Shown: positions 39,304 to 41,709 of the stretch, one piece after another
How positions within the stretch are numbered: position 1 is the first letter of the stretch
How the letters are laid out: every line of letters begins with the position of its first letter
Source of the DNA: a bacterium 1XD42-1
GTDB lineage: Bacteria; Bacillota; Clostridia; Oscillospirales; Ruminococcaceae
Length of the DNA: 41,709 nt
Direction: 5' to 3'
NCBI GenBank assembly: GCA_003612625.1
Contig: RAZJ01000024.1
Span: 1-41,709, forward strand
The notes under the pieces: generated by a model
The model's input: only the letters and a program-made list of their open reading frames with translations
Told to the model about the DNA's origin: nothing
Databases searched by the model: none
Translations under genes and position numbers: made by a program

Positions 39304-39522
39304 TTACATAGATGTGCAAGAAGTACATTCAGCCTGCCCGTCTTGAAATCTGATACCCAACAATTCCTCCACGGCTTCCCTCGGTACACGGTCTAATTTC
39401 CGGGACTGGTAGTATGTATGCCCTTTGGAAATCATAAGTTTCTTCGCTTCCCTTATAATGTCAGCCGCAAAAGAAGTACCATAACCCAGAGCAATTAAAT
39501 CTTTTTTGGTTACGGTTATCAT
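39304..39522 (-). CDS. DUF3173 protein, excisionase-like
   Basis: A 72-residue protein: MITVTKKDLIALGYGTSFAADIIREAKKLMISKGHTYYQSRKLDRVPREAVEELLGI matches DUF3173, a small helix-turn-helix-like family always encoded upstream of ICE integrases and thought to act in excision. A strong GGAGGG precedes the ATG by about 3 bp. It ends 11 bp before the integrase start. Confidence 0.85.
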   Translation of the reverse strand: MITVTKKDLIALGYGTSFAADIIREAKKLMISKGHTYYQSRKLDRVPREAVEELLGIRFQDGQAECTSCTSM

Positions 39523-40013
39523 AGCCCTCCTTTCCTAGACCAGATAATGAAACCTCAATATCTTGTCTACCATGATAACAGATTTTTGGCAAAAATGCTC
39601 GTTAAATTTTATTATTTTTCAAAAAAGTTGAGTAAAATGGGCGAAACGGACGGCTTGGCAGCTCCACGGGACTTGCACCCCTCTCATTCCTATGAGTAGC
39701 CGTGTCATACGGGTGTATCATTATGCCAATGTGCGGGTCATGGCGGCGGCAGTTTCCACTTTGCCGCCTGCGGTTCACTGATAGTATCGCTCGCCTCTTG
39801 CCGGGGGTCTTGGCGTATCAGTCCGCAGGCTCGCCGCACATTGAACGTGTCCGTTTGCCCTATGCTGCGCCTTGCGCTTTCTTTGTCAAAGTTCCGGGGG
39901 CTTGTCAGCCCGCAAAGACACACCATGCAGATGCGCTTTTGCGGAATGGCAAGAAGCGGCGGGCGGTCAGCCCGCCCGTGCTTTCATGCTTCCAGTGGGA
40001 AAGGGGGTTTCGG
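39523..40013. other. GC-rich gene-free spacer of the Tn916-type element
   Basis: About 490 bp between orf8-like and DUF3173 genes. No credible gene is seen; open frames on the plus strand are Cys/Arg-rich shadows. From about 39650 the GC content rises sharply. It contains short palindromes, for example CGGGCGG/CCGCCCG near 39959-39977. This spacer position is usual in such elements. Confidence 0.5.
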
Positions 40014-40259
40014 TTACGCTACTTTAAAGGTCGGGATTTTTGCTATCAGCTTGGTTTCCAGTCGGCGGCGTAATTCTTCGTCAATGTAGACAACGGGCTT
40101 TCCCTGCTCGTCATACATGGTTCTGGTTGACAGTGCGGAGATAAAGCCTGCAAAGTGTTCCAGTACCACGTTGATAGCGTCCACGTTGCCGGAAACAGCC
40201 GACACAATGACGGGATAGGGCAGCAAGCCGCCCGGCGTTTTTTTCCTGCTCTTATTCAT
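40014..40259 (-). CDS. Tn916 Orf8-like helix-turn-helix protein
   Basis: An 81-residue protein: LLPYPVIVSAVSGNVDAINVVLEHFAGFISALSTRTMYDEQGKPVVYIDEELRRRLETKLIAKIPTFKV is the typical HTH protein next to the sigma-like orf7 in Tn916/Tn1549-type elements. It starts with ATG 40259, overlapping the TAA of the upstream orf7-like gene. It probably regulates conjugation or excision genes. Confidence 0.82.
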   Translation of the reverse strand: MNKSRKKTPGGLLPYPVIVSAVSGNVDAINVVLEHFAGFISALSTRTMYDEQGKPVVYIDEELRRRLETKLIAKIPTFKVA

Positions 40260-40398
40260 CAGCAAAGCCCTCCATGATTTTTTTCAGTTTCCGCAGGGCG
40301 TTTTTCCTGCGGTGTGCTACCGTCCTGCGGATAAGGTTCAAATGCCCCGCTATCTCCTTGTCGGTCATATCCGCAAAATAAGATAACAGGATAATGAC
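40252..40398 (-). pseudogene. C-terminal fragment of a Tn916 Orf7-like sigma-70 region 4 protein
   Basis: From VIILLSYFADMTDKEIAGHLNLIRRTVAHRRKNALRKLKKIMEGFADE, the last 48 residues of the sigma-like regulator that drives xis-int expression in Tn916. The helix-turn-helix is preserved, but upstream of 40398 the frame meets a stop and the DNA turns AT-rich, marking the break point of the element. Confidence 0.8.
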
Positions 40399-41124
40399 TT
40401 AATTATTATTAACAATGGTAAATACTTGATTCATATTGATTATATTTATGTACAAGACCATGATATCAGCAAAGTGTGCTGTAGGATTATTGAAAAATAT
40501 ATTGAACTGCTGATCAAGAAGGATCACGCATTAATTAGCATTCTATCCGAAATGCAAGAAATGACTGATTATTCTGAAAAGAAGTCAAAAATAAACGAAT
40601 TACTAACTGAAGATGCAGAAGCGAGAATTTTTGAAATAATTAGTTATGCAATACTAAAAAATCACTACAAAAATATTACGGTATATTTTGGGTATTCAAG
40701 GGATACCATCGAAGAACTTCGACTACAGTTATATAAAACCGGACGCACGAATGCAAATGATGGAGGCATTGATTTTGTAATGCGTCCAGTGGGACGTTTT
40801 TTCCAAGTAACAGAAGTGAATAGCTACGATAAATACTTGTTAGATATTGACAAAGTAATGCACTTTCCCATTACTTTTGTCATCAAAACTAAAGCAACGA
40901 AAGCAACTGTGTTAGCTGATTTAGAACACTATATTCTGGCAAGAACCAGCGGTATGGCGGTTCTGGAAGAAAGATATAGAAAGGCTATTGAGGATATTAT
41001 TACTATCAATGAACTGCAACAATGGACTTCTGAGTTAGATGGAACAGATGTTGACGGTATTATCCGTGATATTGATGTTTATTATAAGCTTGAAATGAAC
41101 ATGGATATCGAGGATGAAGAATAA
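40399..41124 (+). pseudogene. 5'-truncated PD-(D/E)XK/restriction endonuclease-like gene
   Basis: The frame is open from the element break point (about 40399) with no ATG or RBS near its start; the first possible start is TTG 40426. About 232-241 residues remain. The segment GRTNANDGGIDFVMRPVGRFFQVTEV resembles restriction-endonuclease-like folds (GGID then a Q-V-T-E strand), but the usual catalytic Lys is not obvious. The N-terminal part is helical; the C-terminal tail is very acidic. The absence of a normal start exactly at the Tn916-type junction indicates that its 5' end was lost. It is followed 10 bp later by a DUF6414-like ORF. Confidence 0.55.
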
Positions 41125-41134
41125 GAGGTTTTAG

Positions 41135-41647
41135 ATGGATACAAGTTTTTTGAAAATAATCTATTTTGATGAGGCATTTGTAGCAGACTTCATGCAAATC
41201 ATTGTGGGTGGTGAACTCAAGAAGACAACAGAGTTTATTACGGAAGTTAACTCTGGAATTGAGGGAGCTGCAGGTGTAGAGGGAAGTGTAGGAACAGAAA
41301 AAAATGGATTGTCCAAAATCTTCAGTTTTCTAAGCGGTGCAACAATCAACGCAGAAGCAGGAGTAAATGCGAATCTTTCAAGGAAATCTGATAGAATTGC
41401 AAAAAATATCCTTGAGAATACTCTACTTGCGGATTTTATTGCCCTACTTGACGCAGATAAGCGCAGAACAAAGAATAAGCGTTGTAGCGGTATTAAAATA
41501 TTCCCCAAAGTAGTTGTCAGACCGGAAGTAAATTCATTTTCATATATTATGCTGATCGCTCCTTTTCTTAGCATAATTGATGGCGAGTTACCTTTTAAGA
41601 CCAGTGATGGTGATGCTATGAAAATTGACATAACTAACTATAAATGA
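41135..41647 (+). CDS. DUF6414-like protein, possibly C-terminally truncated
   Basis: A 170-residue ORF starting 10 bp after the nuclease-like gene; AGAGG lies about 6 bp upstream. The start FLKIIYFDEAFVADFMQIIVGGELKKTTEF, the Gly-rich middle (SGIEGAAGVEGSVGTEKNG ... SGATINAEAGVNANLS), and the helix DRIAKNILENTLLADFIALL resemble DUF6414 proteins. I am not certain of the family. The C-terminus stops at NYK soon after SIIDGELPFKTSDGDAM, shorter than such proteins usually are, so it may be cut off. No function is known; its partner suggests a two-gene unit, perhaps defence-related. Confidence 0.5.
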   Translation: MDTSFLKIIYFDEAFVADFMQIIVGGELKKTTEFITEVNSGIEGAAGVEGSVGTEKNGLSKIFSFLSGATINAEAGVNANLSRKSDRIAKNILENTLLADFIALLDADKRRTKNKRCSGIKIFPKVVVRPEVNSFSYIMLIAPFLSIIDGELPFKTSDGDAMKIDITNYK

Positions 41648-41709
41648 GCAAATCTGAAAAATGACAAAAAAGAGGGCATAGCCTCAAGTGTTATAATGGA
41701 AGCACGACC

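Larger units (their letters stand above)
38029..40398. mobile_element. Terminal part of a Tn916-superfamily (Tn5801-like) integrative element
   Basis: Gene order from the guaA side is int, DUF3173/xis, orf8-like, orf7-like, all on the minus strand, as at the int end of Tn916/Tn5801-type elements. The int end abuts a guaA-type att repeat, as in Tn5801. The sequence stops matching at about 40398 inside the orf7-like gene, so the conjugation genes are missing from the window and the element is probably truncated. Confidence 0.65.

Overview
The window looks like part of the chromosome of an anaerobic, low-GC Firmicute of class Clostridia, probably a gut commensal. The evidence is strong AGGAGG-type ribosome binding sites, TTGACA/TATAAT promoters, many Rho-independent terminators, clostridial families (MetY, CysK with an Rrf2 regulator, EF2563/XdhC, DUF378, VTC/DUF4956) and integrative elements typical of gut Firmicutes. 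The genus cannot be fixed from the sequence. No rRNA, tRNA or CRISPR array was seen.

Region 1 (1-3590) holds an Rpn-family nuclease gene and then debris: a truncated yidC, a palindrome-rich noncoding stretch, the C-terminal end of a tyrosine integrase, and a 5'-truncated IS3-type transposase with an internal amber codon.

Region 2 (3590-25930) is ordinary chromosome. It contains a sulfur-assimilation set (metY, cysK and an Rrf2/IscR-like regulator) whose three promoters share a palindromic operator; metY also has a leader ORF. Around it lie a Cache-domain chemoreceptor, a MATE exporter, a cyclophilin lipoprotein, a molybdenum-hydroxylase maturation operon (yqeB-like, xdhC-like, cysteine-peptidase-like), a C45 acyltransferase-like protein, a threonine aldolase, an SsuABC/TauABC-type ABC operon beside two tandem LysR genes, a D12-class adenine methylase, and an operon of VTC-domain protein, DUF4956 membrane protein and a Cthe_2159-like lipoprotein.

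Region 3 (25928-40400) is guaA followed by two integrative elements stacked at its 3' end. The first (27449-38028) is bounded by a 13-bp direct repeat of the guaA end. It carries a two-TM PD-(D/E)XK-like protein with an XRE regulator, two GNAT acetyltransferases, xis/int, a MobC-like protein, a replication ATPase broken by palindromic insertions, a relaxase with two frameshifts, a methyltransferase, a yjdF riboswitch with yjdF, and a membrane-anchored dUTPase/dCTP-deaminase-like protein. The second is the int-xis-orf8-orf7 end of a Tn916-superfamily element (probably Tn5801-like), cut off at about 40398.

Region 4 (40399-41709) holds a 5'-truncated nuclease-like gene and a DUF6414-like ORF.

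The most interesting signals are the shared operator architecture of the sulfur genes, the metY leader peptide, the tandem guaA island with its own arm-site-like repeats, the cluster of perfect palindromes inserted in the replication ATPase, and two unusual membrane-anchored proteins in the island that could be defence factors.
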